A DNA stretch of 22,262 nucleotides from Ophiothrix spiculata. Lineage: Eukaryota; Echinodermata; Ophiuroidea; Amphilepidida; Ophiotrichidae. The notes under the pieces were generated by a model. It saw nothing but the letters and a program-made list of their open reading frames with translations. It did not search any database and was not told the origin of the DNA. This document shows, piece after piece, positions 10,043 to 19,139 of the stretch. Position numbers and translations under genes: made by a program. Every line of letters starts with the position of its first letter. Position 1 is the first letter of the stretch. The DNA is taken from NCBI GenBank assembly GCA_000969725.1, contig JXSR01S002346.1. One strand, given 5' to 3'.

Positions 10043-10611
10043 ATGATACATTTAATCCAGGCAGACTTGTGTCAGGCTGTCTCTATTTATTCGATATATA
10101 AGTCATAGGTGTCAACCTTACACATCAAGCACATTTGTAGTACTTAAACTGTTAACCTAGCACTTAACAACCTTCTATGGTTACTTAATCAACACTGGTA
10201 TCTAACTCTCTGTGCGTTACACATCCTCAAGTAAACTCAATTAAATGATATTGTGCCAAATGTCACTGAACCCGTGAAGTGTTACTACTTGGTCGTTGAT
10301 TAAAGATTTTGCTGAATTGGCAAAGAGTGTATCAGGAAGCTTAATATATATGCAAGATTCTTTTTAAACAGTGTATCATTGTTTTGCTTTATAATAAAAT
10401 ATGTTACATTGAAATGATACATTTATTCCAGGCAGACTTTTGTCAGCCTGTCTCTATTTATTCGATATATAAGTCATAGGTGTCAACCTTACACATCAAG
10501 CACATTTGTAGTACTTAAACTGTTAACCTAGCACTTAACAACCTTCTATGGTTACTTAATCAACACTGGTATCTAACTCTCTGTGCGTTACACATCCTCA
10601 AGTAAACTCAA
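10043..10611. repeat. 371-bp tandem repeat running into the gap
   Basis: The block beginning ATGATACATTTA at 10043 recurs at 10414 with a constant 371-base offset to the last base before the N run (GTAAACTCAA at 10231 and 10602). The second copy is nearly identical from CTATTTATTCG onward; the few changes are near its start. Only about 200 bases of the unit are seen twice. Non-coding. The gap immediately to the right suggests an unresolved array. Confidence 0.9.
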
Positions 10612-11514
10612 NNNNNNNNNNNNNNNNNNNNNNNNNNNNNNNNNNNNNNNNNNNNNNNNNNNNNNNNNNNNNNNNNNNNNNNNNNNNNNNNNNNNNNNNN
10701 NNNNNNNNNNNNNNNNNNNNNNNNNNNNNNNNNNNNNNNNNNNNNNNNNNNNNNNNNNNNNNNNNNNNNNNNNNNNNNNNNNNNNNNNNNNNNNNNNNNN
10801 NNNNNNNNNNNNNNNNNNNNNNNNNNNNNNNNNNNNNNNNNNNNNNNNNNNNNNNNNNNNNNNNNNNNNNNNNNNNNNNNNNNNNNNNNNNNNNNNNNNN
10901 NNNNNNNNNNNNNNNNNNNNNNNNNNNNNNNNNNNNNNNNNNNNNNNNNNNNNNNNNNNNNNNNNNNNNNNNNNNNNNNNNNNNNNNNNNNNNNNNNNNN
11001 NNNNNNNNNNNNNNNNNNNNNNNNNNNNNNNNNNNNNNNNNNNNNNNNNNNNNNNNNNNNNNNNNNNNNNNNNNNNNNNNNNNNNNNNNNNNNNNNNNNN
11101 NNNNNNNNNNNNNNNNNNNNNNNNNNNNNNNNNNNNNNNNNNNNNNNNNNNNNNNNNNNNNNNNNNNNNNNNNNNNNNNNNNNNNNNNNNNNNNNNNNNN
11201 NNNNNNNNNNNNNNNNNNNNNNNNNNNNNNNNNNNNNNNNNNNNNNNNNNNNNNNNNNNNNNNNNNNNNNNNNNNNNNNNNNNNNNNNNNNNNNNNNNNN
11301 NNNNNNNNNNNNNNNNNNNNNNNNNNNNNNNNNNNNNNNNNNNNNNNNNNNNNNNNNNNNNNNNNNNNNNNNNNNNNNNNNNNNNNNNNNNNNNNNNNNN
11401 NNNNNNNNNNNNNNNNNNNNNNNNNNNNNNNNNNNNNNNNNNNNNNNNNNNNNNNNNNNNNNNNNNNNNNNNNNNNNNNNNNNNNNNNNNNNNNNNNNNN
11501 NNNNNNNNNNNNNN
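10612..11514. other. Assembly gap (N run)
   Basis: 903 bases are N. The sequence begins in the middle of a tandem repeat unit on the left and resumes with TAAAATAAATAAG just before duplication copy B on the right. The length may be only an estimate. Open frames that appear to cross it are artefacts of translating N. Confidence 0.98.
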
Positions 11515-12006
11515 TAAAATAAATAAGTTAATTAAGATATTATCAGGTTCAGGCTGTAGTCCGTATAGCATTGTCGTGCCACAAAGTAGTTAATGCTTTA
11601 TATATCTATATCTGTTAATATCTATTGGAACTTGCATTGTGTTGAAATTGTTTAAAATAGTTACAACACAAGATAGCATATAAAGGAAAAAAATATACAC
11701 TCCTACCGAACTTAATGTTACCTGCATGATCAGATATTCATACAAATACAAATTCTTAAAAAAATGGCTGAACATATGTTACTACTCTTACTTAAGCACT
11801 GGAAGTCATTAAATACTATTCTACACGGTAGTTCCTCTCTTTACTATACAATATACCATTAATCTTGGACCATATTGATCAATAGAGAGCCGATGTAGAG
11901 AAATTACAGTACCCTGAAAATATGTTATTTTCCGCGTTGTATAAAAGTAAAGTATGGGCTACTTATTCTCATGCAACATTCGTTTCACGCGTTATTCTGC
12001 TATGGT

Positions 12007-12192
12007 TTATGGAAGGTGGACTTTGATTCCAGGGGGACCTTGACCACTTTTACAGGTTGTGCCTTTGAATAATGCATTGTTATCATTGTCCAGGAGATAT
12101 CTAGTGAGACGAGCTCTTCCAAGTTGATCACCCTGACATAATTTTGTTGAAATAATGTAGTTACTTGATAAAAGTTTCTTCTTAATACTCAT
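12007..12192 (-). CDS. Module B1 terminal block (LFKGT family, TTCKS tail)
   Basis: A frame of 61 codons, of which the conserved part is the last 43 or so: CQGDQLGRARLTRYLLDND, NNALFKGT, then TCKSGQGPPGIKVHLP and TAA. The aligned A1 block (570-439) keeps the same frame with changes such as DND to DVD and GQG to DQD and no indels, which hints at past or present coding. The ATG at 12192 is probably not a true start; the block looks like a last exon. No domain is recognised. Confidence 0.4.
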   Translation of the reverse strand: MSIKKKLLSSNYIISTKLCQGDQLGRARLTRYLLDNDNNALFKGTTCKSGQGPPGIKVHLP

Positions 12193-12271
12193 CCTCCATT
12201 GTCATACTCATTGTCGCAAACTCCTCGATTTTGTTTTTATAAAATCCCTTTTCCGAATACATAATTTTTTT

Positions 12272-12535
12272 TTATGATTGTATTTGGTTACTTAATGATA
12301 CTTGCAATGTTGTTCTATGTTTTATTCGTTTGACAGAGATGACCACACAATCATAATCGTTACGATAGCTACGAATATTTACTTTAATTCCAACTATCAA
12401 GTTTCCGTCATCGTTAGTTTTCAAATTTACTTCAAGCTTCTGGTTTTCAATCCACTGGTTAAATATTCCCTTTAACTTACCAACCAGCAAATACACTAGC
12501 ATCATTTCCCTTAATACACTGGAGACAAATTAGCC
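12272..12535 (-). pseudogene. Module B1 upstream block (GNL.VGIKV)
   Basis: The 77-codon frame at 12505-12272 reads WIENQKLEVNLKTNDDGNL, then IVGIKVNIRSYRND. The same motif appears, broken by stops, in modules A1, A2, A3, B2 and B3 (ENQ.LEV..KTN..GNL.V.IKV). Just upstream on the minus strand (to about 12535) lies the degraded LQC.KG.DA..FAG part, in a different frame. B1 therefore preserves the second half of the block best and the first half poorly. GTAAAT or GTAAAA follows ATTAAA in all copies and could be a splice donor. Family unknown. Confidence 0.4.
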
Positions 12536-12822
12536 ATGCCCTTGATTGTAAACTAAAAAATGCACTTTTTACTCCCGTGATGGCAATTCCATTTTGCAAT
12601 TTTACTAACACAATGATAAGGTTAGAATCAGTAATGCCCATTACAGATATATTACAGAATATGTTTTCAGCAACAAACCTCTTTGAAGGTATACACTAAT
12701 TTAACCCTCGTCTAACCCAGGGCGTTGGAACCGAACATCCTTGAATCTGGTTTTGCTACAAATAGATAAGTAACGTCCTTCCAAATTCAATTATACCAAT
12801 ATCATAAAAATCGGCCTAGACG

Positions 12823-12841
12823 TTACGTAATCATGACGTCA
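12823..12841. promoter_or_regulatory. Paired palindromic bZIP-type sites
   Basis: TTACGTAA (12823-12830) and TGACGTCA (12834-12841) are perfect 8-bp palindromes matching PAR/C/EBP-type and CRE/ATF consensus sites, three bases apart. They sit upstream of module B1 on the minus strand. In A the first is kept (1300-1307) but the second is TGACTTCA. Such sites also occur by chance or inside repeats; no promoter is demonstrated. Confidence 0.25.
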
Positions 12842-13122
12842 TAAAGTACTTCTAAAAATAGCTAAACCATATATTATAAATAACATACGTACAAATAAAA
12901 ACAGTTTAAGAGGTTGCATTTTAAAATCTAAACCTTACTAAATATTTCTAGCATAGTCAGATACAGGCCCGGTCAGATAAATAAAAATGAATACATTTTT
13001 AAAAATGAACAGCCGATAGTATGTGATTACTCTAACTTCAGCATCAATTGTAATGACAGATTCCATTGCCTGATTTTCCATTCGTTATTATAAAATATAG
13101 CATTCATATGGGACCATAATGA

Positions 13123-13305
13123 TCAATAGACAGCCAGTTCTGAAGCCGTTCCTTTGAATAATGCATTGTAGGCATCGTCCAGAAGATTTCCCGAGAGACG
13201 AACTATTCCCAGTTGGAGAAAGCCATCAGGTAATATTTTAGCCAATCGTGACGTGGTTGTGTGGAAAACAGTGAATTTACTTAAAAGTAAACAAAATATA
13301 ATCAA
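13123..13305 (-). CDS. Module B2 terminal block (LFKGT family)
   Basis: A frame of 60 codons whose conserved part reads LPDGFLQLGIVRLSG, NLLDDAYNALFKGT, then ASELAVY and TGA. It aligns without indels to B3 from LPDG to the stop. The leading part (MIIFCLLLSKF) corresponds to non-coding sequence in the third modules, so the ATG is doubtful and this is more likely a final exon. TTTATT on the plus strand about 35 bases past the stop gives AATAA on the transcript strand. Product unknown. Confidence 0.4.
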   Translation of the reverse strand: MIIFCLLLSKFTVFHTTTSRLAKILPDGFLQLGIVRLSGNLLDDAYNALFKGTASELAVY

Positions 13306-13723
13306 CGATTGGCAAAGATAGCATCAAAGTATTCATGACTCCATTTGTGAGCCCTATATGTGGAAGTTTGTGTTCTATTACCAATCCGCTGATATTTTGA
13401 AATTTTTGTTATAGTACGTAGTAAATTTATTTTAGTTTGTTTAGATTTTAACTCATGATTGTGACTTTACATGTAGCATAGTCGCCATTCGACAGTTGTG
13501 CACCGATGATTTCTTAATTAGCAAACTTATATAACCAAGCAAGAGCTCAAAATCGAGCAGAAATCAATAATTATTTATATTTTTCACTGAAGTAGACACA
13601 TAACGACGCAGCTATGCGAATTTCGTTAACTATAATCTGTTTTACTTAAATGAATTCCAACCAACAATCTTCCTTTATTGTTAGCCAAATACATTACTTC
13701 AAGTCCTAATTTGCAATTCACCA

Positions 13724-13909
13724 TTATTGAATTGAATGCACTTTTGTGATCCAAATTAATCGACTAGGTGCCACTGTGTATTCAGCTCCTCGAACATTCC
13801 CTTTGTCACTTTTCATAGCAACAAATGCATTAGCCTCTATTCCCTGGTTACACTGAAGACAATTTAACAGTGTCCCTGATTTGTAAAGTAAAAGATTCGT
13901 ACTTTTCAC
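13724..13909 (-). pseudogene. Module B2 upstream block (LLNCLQCN..SDKG)
   Basis: The frame runs LLNCLQCNQGIEANAF, then VAMKSDKGNVRGAEYTVAPS, then RLIWITKVHSIQ and a stop, reading further than the A2, A3 and B3 copies, which stop after RLI. An acceptor-like TACAAATCAG precedes GGACACTG. The KTN..GNL.VGIKV half that should follow is present downstream only with stops. The ATG at 13909 lies before the homologous part and is unlikely to be the start. Probably decayed. Confidence 0.4.
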
Positions 13910-13919
13910 TCAGGTAATG

Positions 13920-14544
13920 GCAATTCTATTGGCAGCAATTTACTTACACAATGATACGGTTTGAATCTGTAATGTCGATTACAGGTCTATGACGGACCAT
14001 GTTAATAACCAATTTTAATTTTCTCCTTTTTTAAAAACAAAAAGAAACACATTTATTGAAACTTTTGAAATAAGTAAATTATTCAAAAGATAAGGATTCA
14101 ATAAAAATTTGAAGTAATTGCTCAAATGTCAATGTTATAAGCAGCATCTAAAAGAAAAAGAGAAAGAAAACGTGCAAGTTTCTATTCCTTGATTAAAATA
14201 TACAATGAACTGATAAGTTTAAGCTGAGGGTACTAGGGCACAAAAACATTACTTAAATAAAAGACGAATATACCAGCAATCTAACAGAACAGATACTCCA
14301 GGTTTAAAATAGCACTTTTACTTTCAAAATAAAACACAGACAATCATTTTCTTAAAACAACAGACGCTAGATGACCCGCTAAACACGGTTTCTGTTCCAT
14401 ATTTTTTACTCCTGCAGGATAAAAGTACCTATCATGATTGTATTATTGGAATATCGTAGAAGAATCGCATATCCCATTTAAAATTGTGCCCGCAAGTAAG
14501 AAAATTATTATTATTCCAATAAAAATATGTCCTCAAAACATTAA
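13920..14544. other. Non-coding 5' flank of module B2
   Basis: Aligns with 4620-5224 of copy A and, more weakly, its last 300 bases align with 19180-19545. It contains the conserved hydrophobic minus-strand stretch FIGIIIIFLLAG (about 14530-14478), which follows an in-frame TGA and has no ATG. No exon can be established. Confidence 0.4.
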
Positions 14545-14577
14545 TAACATGTACCAAATCCTACGCATTTCGTCACT

Positions 14578-14615
14578 CTTTAGTGTGTTGATACATTGTG
14601 AAGAACACACTGAAG
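14578..14615. repeat. 12-bp hairpin with 14-base loop
   Basis: CTTTAGTGTGTT (14578-14589) pairs with AACACACTGAAG (14604-14615) with one mismatch. No other terminator-like or RNA-gene context. Confidence 0.7.
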
Positions 14616-14967
14616 GGTTAAGGACGTCCATCGTTGGTTGGCATGATCGATAAAATTATTATAACGTTTTTGGCAAGACATACATGTATTTAATACACGA
14701 TTGTCCATAAAGTTGGAATAAAAATATTGCTACCACTTTTTTATGCAAAGGTCAACTTCTGATAAAAAAATATCTGGAAACTTGTGTTGATTTGATAGGT
14801 AATCTTGTTGGGTGTGATTTGAAACTCAGCATGTGATCAATTTTCTCATGTACTGGTAAGGGGGCAACAACGAAAATACATCAAACAATGATTTTTTAGG
14901 CCAAAATTTGATTTGACTCCGCCTTTGTCAAGGTCATTTCTCTACTCAAGATGAGTGGTCATATGGA

Positions 14968-15168
14968 ATGTTTATCTGTAATAATAATGTTAAGCAGGTG
15001 ATTGAATGTTGCTCTCGCTTGTCTGTGCCAAGAGAATGCTTGGAAGCAAAGCACAACATGATCCTTCAACGCTCCTGCATTTACAAAAATAAAGAACGTC
15101 GAAGGGTTCCCGGCGGTATATGGCATCTTAAAAGGTTTTGGTCAAACTGTTTGGAAGTAGTCTGTTGA
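14968..15168 (+). pseudogene. Possible exon remnant, Cys-rich
   Basis: A 66-codon frame is open to TGA. A CAG acceptor-like site precedes GTGATTGAATG, after which the frame reads VIECCSRLSVPRECLEAKH, then LQRSC, then VPGGIWHLKRFWSNCLEVVC. The CC and C spacing recalls small cysteine-rich extracellular modules, but no family can be assigned. It is a little more GC-rich than its surroundings. It has no matching neighbour exon and lies in a segment missing from copy A. A chance frame is the main alternative. Confidence 0.2.
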
Positions 15169-15452
15169 ACCCATTTTGAAACTTATCAAATCATTAGAAA
15201 GGTTCATGTATAAACTAGTGACTCTATTTCATATCTACGCCAAAAATGTGATGATTGGACATGTGTAAGTAGGCCAAAACTTGCAGTAAACTAGACGTTC
15301 AGTCGATCAAGACGAAATAAGGACTTACAGTAGCCTTAAGTAGTGTTGCTCTAACAAATATGGGATATTGTTGTACTACTACACTGTATAATTAATTTTG
15401 ATGATTTTTAGATAAGTGAGAAGCTAGATGTCCCTATCGGAAACAATTAAAG

Positions 15453-15671
15453 TTATAAGTGATTAAAAGAAAATGGATTACCAGAATCAAGATGGACAAT
15501 ATTAAATTTAAATGATTCGCTATCATCGTTTTCAAAATTTAAACGTATTCGTAACCATCTGTTCAAGGGGAACGCCACTTCTGGTCTTATTGGCCTTTTG
15601 TATATAGTAATCAAATGAGGGGTGGTCTGGCAAAATGAGCGGAAAGTTGCAAATGTCAAAATAGAGTTCAT
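15453..15671 (-). pseudogene. Possible repeat-derived frame
   Basis: A 72-codon frame containing FATFRSFCQTTPHLITIY, then RPEVAFPLNRWLRIRLNFEN, then a polar tail, ending TAA. The first third lies on sequence that occurs again in inverted orientation at about 15995-16065 (and 5440-5480), so at least that part is duplicated non-coding DNA. The middle looks codon-like, but nothing supports a gene. Unrecognised. Confidence 0.15.
15600..15660 (-). repeat. Inverted copy of nearby intermodule sequence
   Basis: GGCAAAATGAGCGGAAAGTTGC (about 15627-15648) is the reverse complement of the ACTTTCCGCTCATTTTGC region at 16019-16040 and 5450-5471, with weaker similarity continuing on both sides for about 50 bases. 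It is a local inverted duplication about 350 bases apart in B. Confidence 0.65.
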
Positions 15672-16402
15672 GACATATCTCAGCTTTCAATTGATATATA
15701 ATAATAAATGTATGTCACACTTTCTTTCTCCATTCTCCATTTAGAGATCAAAATACAAGGCATTTCATTATGCAAATAAAACAAAAAAACTACACGCAAA
15801 TCGATTTTAAAGTTACTGATTACTATGGTATATGATAACAAAATGTGATCAATTAACCATGATTAATTGTACTTTCCAGCATAAATGAGCTCGAGGTATA
15901 GATAAACACGTATGCAAAAATGCATTTTGTGTCAAAAAAACGAAATTCGACCTTATCACCATATTAATGTTCTACTTTAGATGCCACTTATTCTAACTTA
16001 TTCTACATCTTCATTCACGACTTTCCGCTCATTTTGCTAGAGCAACCCACAAATGATATGTATATAATGAGAGTGTTGATAATATTGATTACGGAAACAA
16101 AATATAAAATGCACTGACATGAACTGTGATTATATTCTTTGTTTAATTTTACATAGCATAGTTCATGGTTCAAAACAGTTAACACAAGAATGCCTAAAAC
16201 TCATTTTAGACAATAACTTTATAAAATTAAGCAAATAATTTATTACGAAAATCATTTATTGGGCAGCGTGACTTAAACCTTTAAATCTTAAACCTGTATG
16301 GTCAGATATTCAAAACAATACAACATCTTAACCAAGGATGATAGCATGCGACTATTCGGCATGAATTGTGATGAAAGATTTCTCTGCCCAGTTGCTCCAT
16401 TC

Positions 16403-16408
16403 TTTATT
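16403..16408 (-). promoter_or_regulatory. AATAAA polyadenylation-like signal, module B3
   Basis: AATAAA on the minus strand, 33 bases after the TGA of the B3 terminal block. Modules A3, A2 and B2 have closely related sequence at the same place; the A1/B1 version is AGTAAAG. The region is AT-rich, so chance is possible. Confidence 0.35.
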
Positions 16409-16440
16409 ATACAGTATACATTCAACTGGGACAATAATGA

Positions 16441-16555
16441 TCAATAGACAGCCGGTTCTAAAGCTGTTCCTTTGAATAATGCATTGTTGGCATCGTCCAG
16501 CAGATTTCCCGTGAGACGAACTCTTCTCAGTTGATGAAAGCCATCAGGTAATATT
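16441..16555 (-). CDS. Module B3 terminal exon, best preserved LFKGT copy
   Basis: This 115-base block follows a GGTTTCAG acceptor-like site at 16556-16563 and reads (after one phase base) ILPDGFHQLRRVRLTG, NLLDDANNALFKGT, then ALEPAVY and TGA: 37 residues with no stop. A3 has a stop in the middle of the same exon, and B3 does not. The polyadenylation-like AATAAA lies 33 bases past the stop. As a last exon it would need the upstream block near 17350-17580. No domain or function is recognised; the acidic NLLDDA and basic LRRVRL patches are the only visible character. Confidence 0.45.
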
Positions 16556-16803
16556 CTGAAACCAACATGACGCGGGAATATGGACAATAATGAAGTTATT
16601 TGATAAAAGTTTCACCGTAAACAGAATCTAATCAAAGGAATGATGAGATAGCATCAGAGTATTCGTCGGCAATCTTAAAAAAATGAAATGTATTATATGT
16701 ATTCATTGCTATATGAATTTTGACACAAAAGTATATGACTTGAAATGTCCAACTTACATTCTTTTATAAATTGAAACACGGAAAGACGGTGATTCAATAA
16801 ACT

Positions 16804-16822
16804 GTATGTATGTATGTATGTA
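16804..16822. repeat. GTAT microsatellite
   Basis: Four to five GTAT units beside the MITE insertion point. Copy A has only GTGTATGTAATT at the corresponding place (about 6985-6996), so the tract expanded in B or contracted in A. Confidence 0.85.
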
Positions 16823-16830
16823 ATTATATA

Positions 16831-17255
16831 TGTGACCGTCCAGCCCGTATGAGCAGTAAATGCCAGAAACTTAATTTTGCGCTACAGGTGAAAATACATG
16901 TCAAGGTCATTATTTGCCGAAATCGATTTTTTGACAGATTCACAATCCTAGTGTTTACTACAAAATACCAGCAAAGTTTCATTTCAAGAAAATGATAGGA
17001 AATGTGAAATAAATTGGCATTTTCTTAAGACGATCAAAAGAAAATATAGGGGCTTACTAATCTTTGAACGCGTTTATCTCAGTTATTCGTTTTACCCACT
17101 GACAACCTTTGACGGACCATGACTTGACTTCTGAAAATCGTATAAAGTCCATTAAGGTGTCATTTAAATTCTTAAAGCATGGTCTTTACAAATAATTAAA
17201 AAAGTGAAAATGACAAGAGCTGGCATTTACTGCTGTTTTGGGCTTGACGGTCACA
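16831..17255. mobile_element. 425-bp TIR element (MITE) in module B3
   Basis: The inverted ends are about 35 bp: TGTGACCGTC, AGCCC and GCAGTAAATGCCAG on both sides, with a few mismatches. TA lies on both sides (16829-16830, 17256-17257). Copy A has the unoccupied site ATTATATATGTTCACC (6994-7009) with one TA, which proves insertion in B. No transposase frame is inside. The TA duplication fits Tc1/mariner-like or other TA-targeting elements; the alternating AT flank leaves the exact duplication length uncertain. A related truncated copy lies at 8884-9030. Confidence 0.85.
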
Positions 17256-17349
17256 TATGTTCACCTAATTAGATTTGCAATGTTTGTTCCATATTTGAAA
17301 TGTTTGACAAGAGAAGACCACAACATTATCATTGTGTTGTAAACTATAT

Positions 17350-17580
17350 ATTTTTTACTTTAATTCTAACCCATAAATTTCCGTTAGTTTTATGAACTAG
17401 TTCAAGATTCTAATTTTGTATTGATTGCATTGAATGCACTTTTGCAAATCAAATTAATCGACTAGGTGCCACTGTGTATTCAGCTCCTCGAACATTCCTT
17501 TTGTCACTTATCATAGCAGCACATGCATTAGCCTCTATTCCCTTGTTACACTGAAGACAATTTAATAGTGTCCCTGATTG
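17350..17580 (-). pseudogene. Module B3 upstream block (LLNCLQCN..SDKG)
   Basis: The minus strand reads SGTLLNCLQCNKGIEANAC, then AAMISDKGNVRGAEYTVAPS, RLI and a stop, then NLELVHKTNGNLWVRIKVKN in another frame. The stop and frame change sit where A3 has them, so they predate the A/B duplication. An acceptor-like TTTACAATCAG precedes GGACACT, and a donor-like GTAAAAA follows ATTAAA. If a real transcript exists, the frame must be restored by splicing not visible here; otherwise this is dead. Confidence 0.4.
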
Positions 17581-17599
17581 TAAACTAGCAGAATTGTAC

Positions 17600-18373
17600 T
17601 TTGGCAATTAAAATTGCCACGAATTTTACTAATATCTGGAACACATTATGTTAATTAGCGACCTTTTCCCCCCTTTTTCAGACAACAAAAACGTATTTTG
17701 AATAAATTATTTGACGTAATTGCATTTCATTTATTCAAAAATAATTATTAATTAGCTTTCAATCACAATAGGCAACATAAGAAAGAAAGGATAAAGTGAA
17801 ATGAAAGAAGATATTCCTTTTTTTTAAATAAACATTGAAAAAAAAGATAGTTTAAAAGAACACCTTTAATAAAAACACTCAATGCATACTGATTTCCAAG
17901 ATAGGCGTCACTTGAATTGAAATGTAGAAGCACTGACAATTGAATAGAAATACTTATCGACACATGACTTAAATGGATTTATCATATTTGGAATTGAAAC
18001 CCTCTATATATCATATTATTTTACTCTTATATTAATTTACCATTACTTAGACAGCTCTGGGCCTAAAGAAACTATTTTGCTTTTAGGAGTCTTGCCAAAC
18101 GCCCAAAAATGGCGCTGTGATGAGCCTCACTTAGCCCACTTTGCTATAAAACCATAGATTGCAATTTATGATATTTAGAGTGTCATGCTAAATAGGCAAC
18201 TATTGGGTTTTATACTGTAATCTGTTTCTGTTATAGATATTAAATATGTGACTCATATGGATTTGTACTTTGATCCTTAGAAATGCAGAAAGGTAACGTG
18301 ATATGATTAGATGGAACGGAGTTGATATTTGATAATATTACGACCAGGTCAAGTAAGAAGTGGGTTAGAAGCA
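17600..18373. other. Non-coding 5' flank of module B3
   Basis: Aligns with 7345-8291 of copy A except for the extra 151-bp unit in A. It would contain any promoter or first exon of the module, but no start, TATA box at a defined position or splice signal can be assigned. The 66-codon frame at 17963-17763 is not kept in A. Confidence 0.4.
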
Positions 18374-18944
18374 GCGTGATTTGTCTGGAGTGGTGTTAAA
18401 AATAATAAGTTCGTGAGCTGGTAGACTTCAAATGCGCAAAGAAAAGTGTCAAATATTACAAATATTTCAACTTCAAATTTATTTGGGATAGGAGGTGTAT
18501 AAGTATGTTTCCCGAAGGGTTATTTTGATTCCATATTGGTTAAATATGATATATGTTATACCAGCTAAGGTTGTTATGCTGCAAAAGTGTTTCGAGGATA
18601 TGTAAGTACGGTATTCAGAACACTTTAGTTTATAATTATATACTACATTTTGTTGCAACAACACTACAGGTTATTAGACGCTATTTAAGTAAGTTTTATT
18701 GACTGTTATAGTCCTTTTTACATGAAACAAAATTAAAGTTACTTTTATAAAGATATAAATGTATATGTTTAATTCAATCTTCATGTTGCAGGTCTACTCC
18801 ATAAACACTCAACGCCTCAGAAAAGAATTGTCATTGTCCTTCACACCCTATCCACCTCTTTTTCTACTCCAACCCTCCTTAAACAGTTATCTAATATCTT
18901 TTTAACGACTCTTCTTGTTTAAATTCATTTTTGTATTTTTGCAG
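18374..18944. other. Likely intron or flank before the plus-strand exon
   Basis: AT-rich sequence ending in a long pyrimidine-rich stretch (about 18835-18940) before an AG acceptor. An open run after TTGCAG at 18786-18792 has no donor and is not called. Nothing else is seen. Confidence 0.4.
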
Positions 18945-19036
18945 GCGGTGCGGTAGTGGCCCTGGCAACTATTACTGGTTGCCGTACGGTAACGTACCTG
19001 TTCCCCGGCTGCGTCATATCCTACACCGCCTTTGGC
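18945..19036 (+). CDS. Internal exon, possible cystine-knot-type secreted protein
   Basis: A 92-base exon between TATTTTTGCAG and GTAAGT, both strong consensus sites, with clearly higher GC than the surroundings. It starts with two bases of a split codon and ends on a codon boundary. The preferred frame reads GAVVALATITGC, RTVTYLFPGC, VISYTAFG, with C and G/C at many third positions. C-x9-C with PGC followed by an aromatic stretch recalls the start of cystine-knot (CTCK, bursicon-like) domains, where the next residue is often Cys, but the family's usual first spacing is longer. A second frame (RCGSGPGNYYWLPYGN) is also open, and a third stops. No partner exon is visible within the window, so the gene is partial and its identity is tentative. 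Confidence 0.55.
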
Positions 19037-19139
19037 GTAAGTTGTTGGATAATTTGTGAAAAAATACATTTCAAAAATGATTCTTTTTTGTTTAACAATA
19101 TCAAAACCCTATTATTATTTTAAACGGTTTTTCATGAAA

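Larger units (their letters stand above)
14545..15795. other. B-only 1.25 kb segment, probably deleted from A
   Basis: Copy A joins CAAAACATG (5224) directly to CAAATCGATTTTAAAG, whereas B has 1.25 kb between the same flanks. The diverged module piece at 19480-19545 continues a little past the junction (ATAACA.GTA.C.AA), matching B and not A, which argues that A suffered a deletion. Within it are a hairpin (14578-14615), an open frame at 14968-15168 (plus), one at 15453-15671 (minus) and an inverted copy of nearby sequence (about 15600-15660). No inverted ends or target duplication mark it as one element. Confidence 0.6.
11548..18373. repeat. Large direct duplication, copy B (three modules)
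   Basis: Second copy of the duplicated block, starting 33 bases after the N gap. The offset to copy A is 11547 at the left end, about 10477 in the second module, 9822 in the third and 10082 at the right end; the changes are explained by the indels listed for copy A. Around the third terminal exon (16428-16555 against 6606-6733) I count only 3 differences in about 130 bases, so the duplication is fairly recent there. The left end lies close to the assembly gap, so the true boundary and spacing depend on the assembly. Confidence 0.9.

Noticed and set aside
10583..11593. Long open frames on both strands across the N run
   Set aside because: They exist only because N translates to X; the real sequence at each end is a few codons.
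18787..18915. Open run after TTGCAG, possible upstream exon of the plus-strand gene
   Set aside because: There is no donor site, the composition is pyrimidine-rich, and it looks like the intron tract before the next acceptor.
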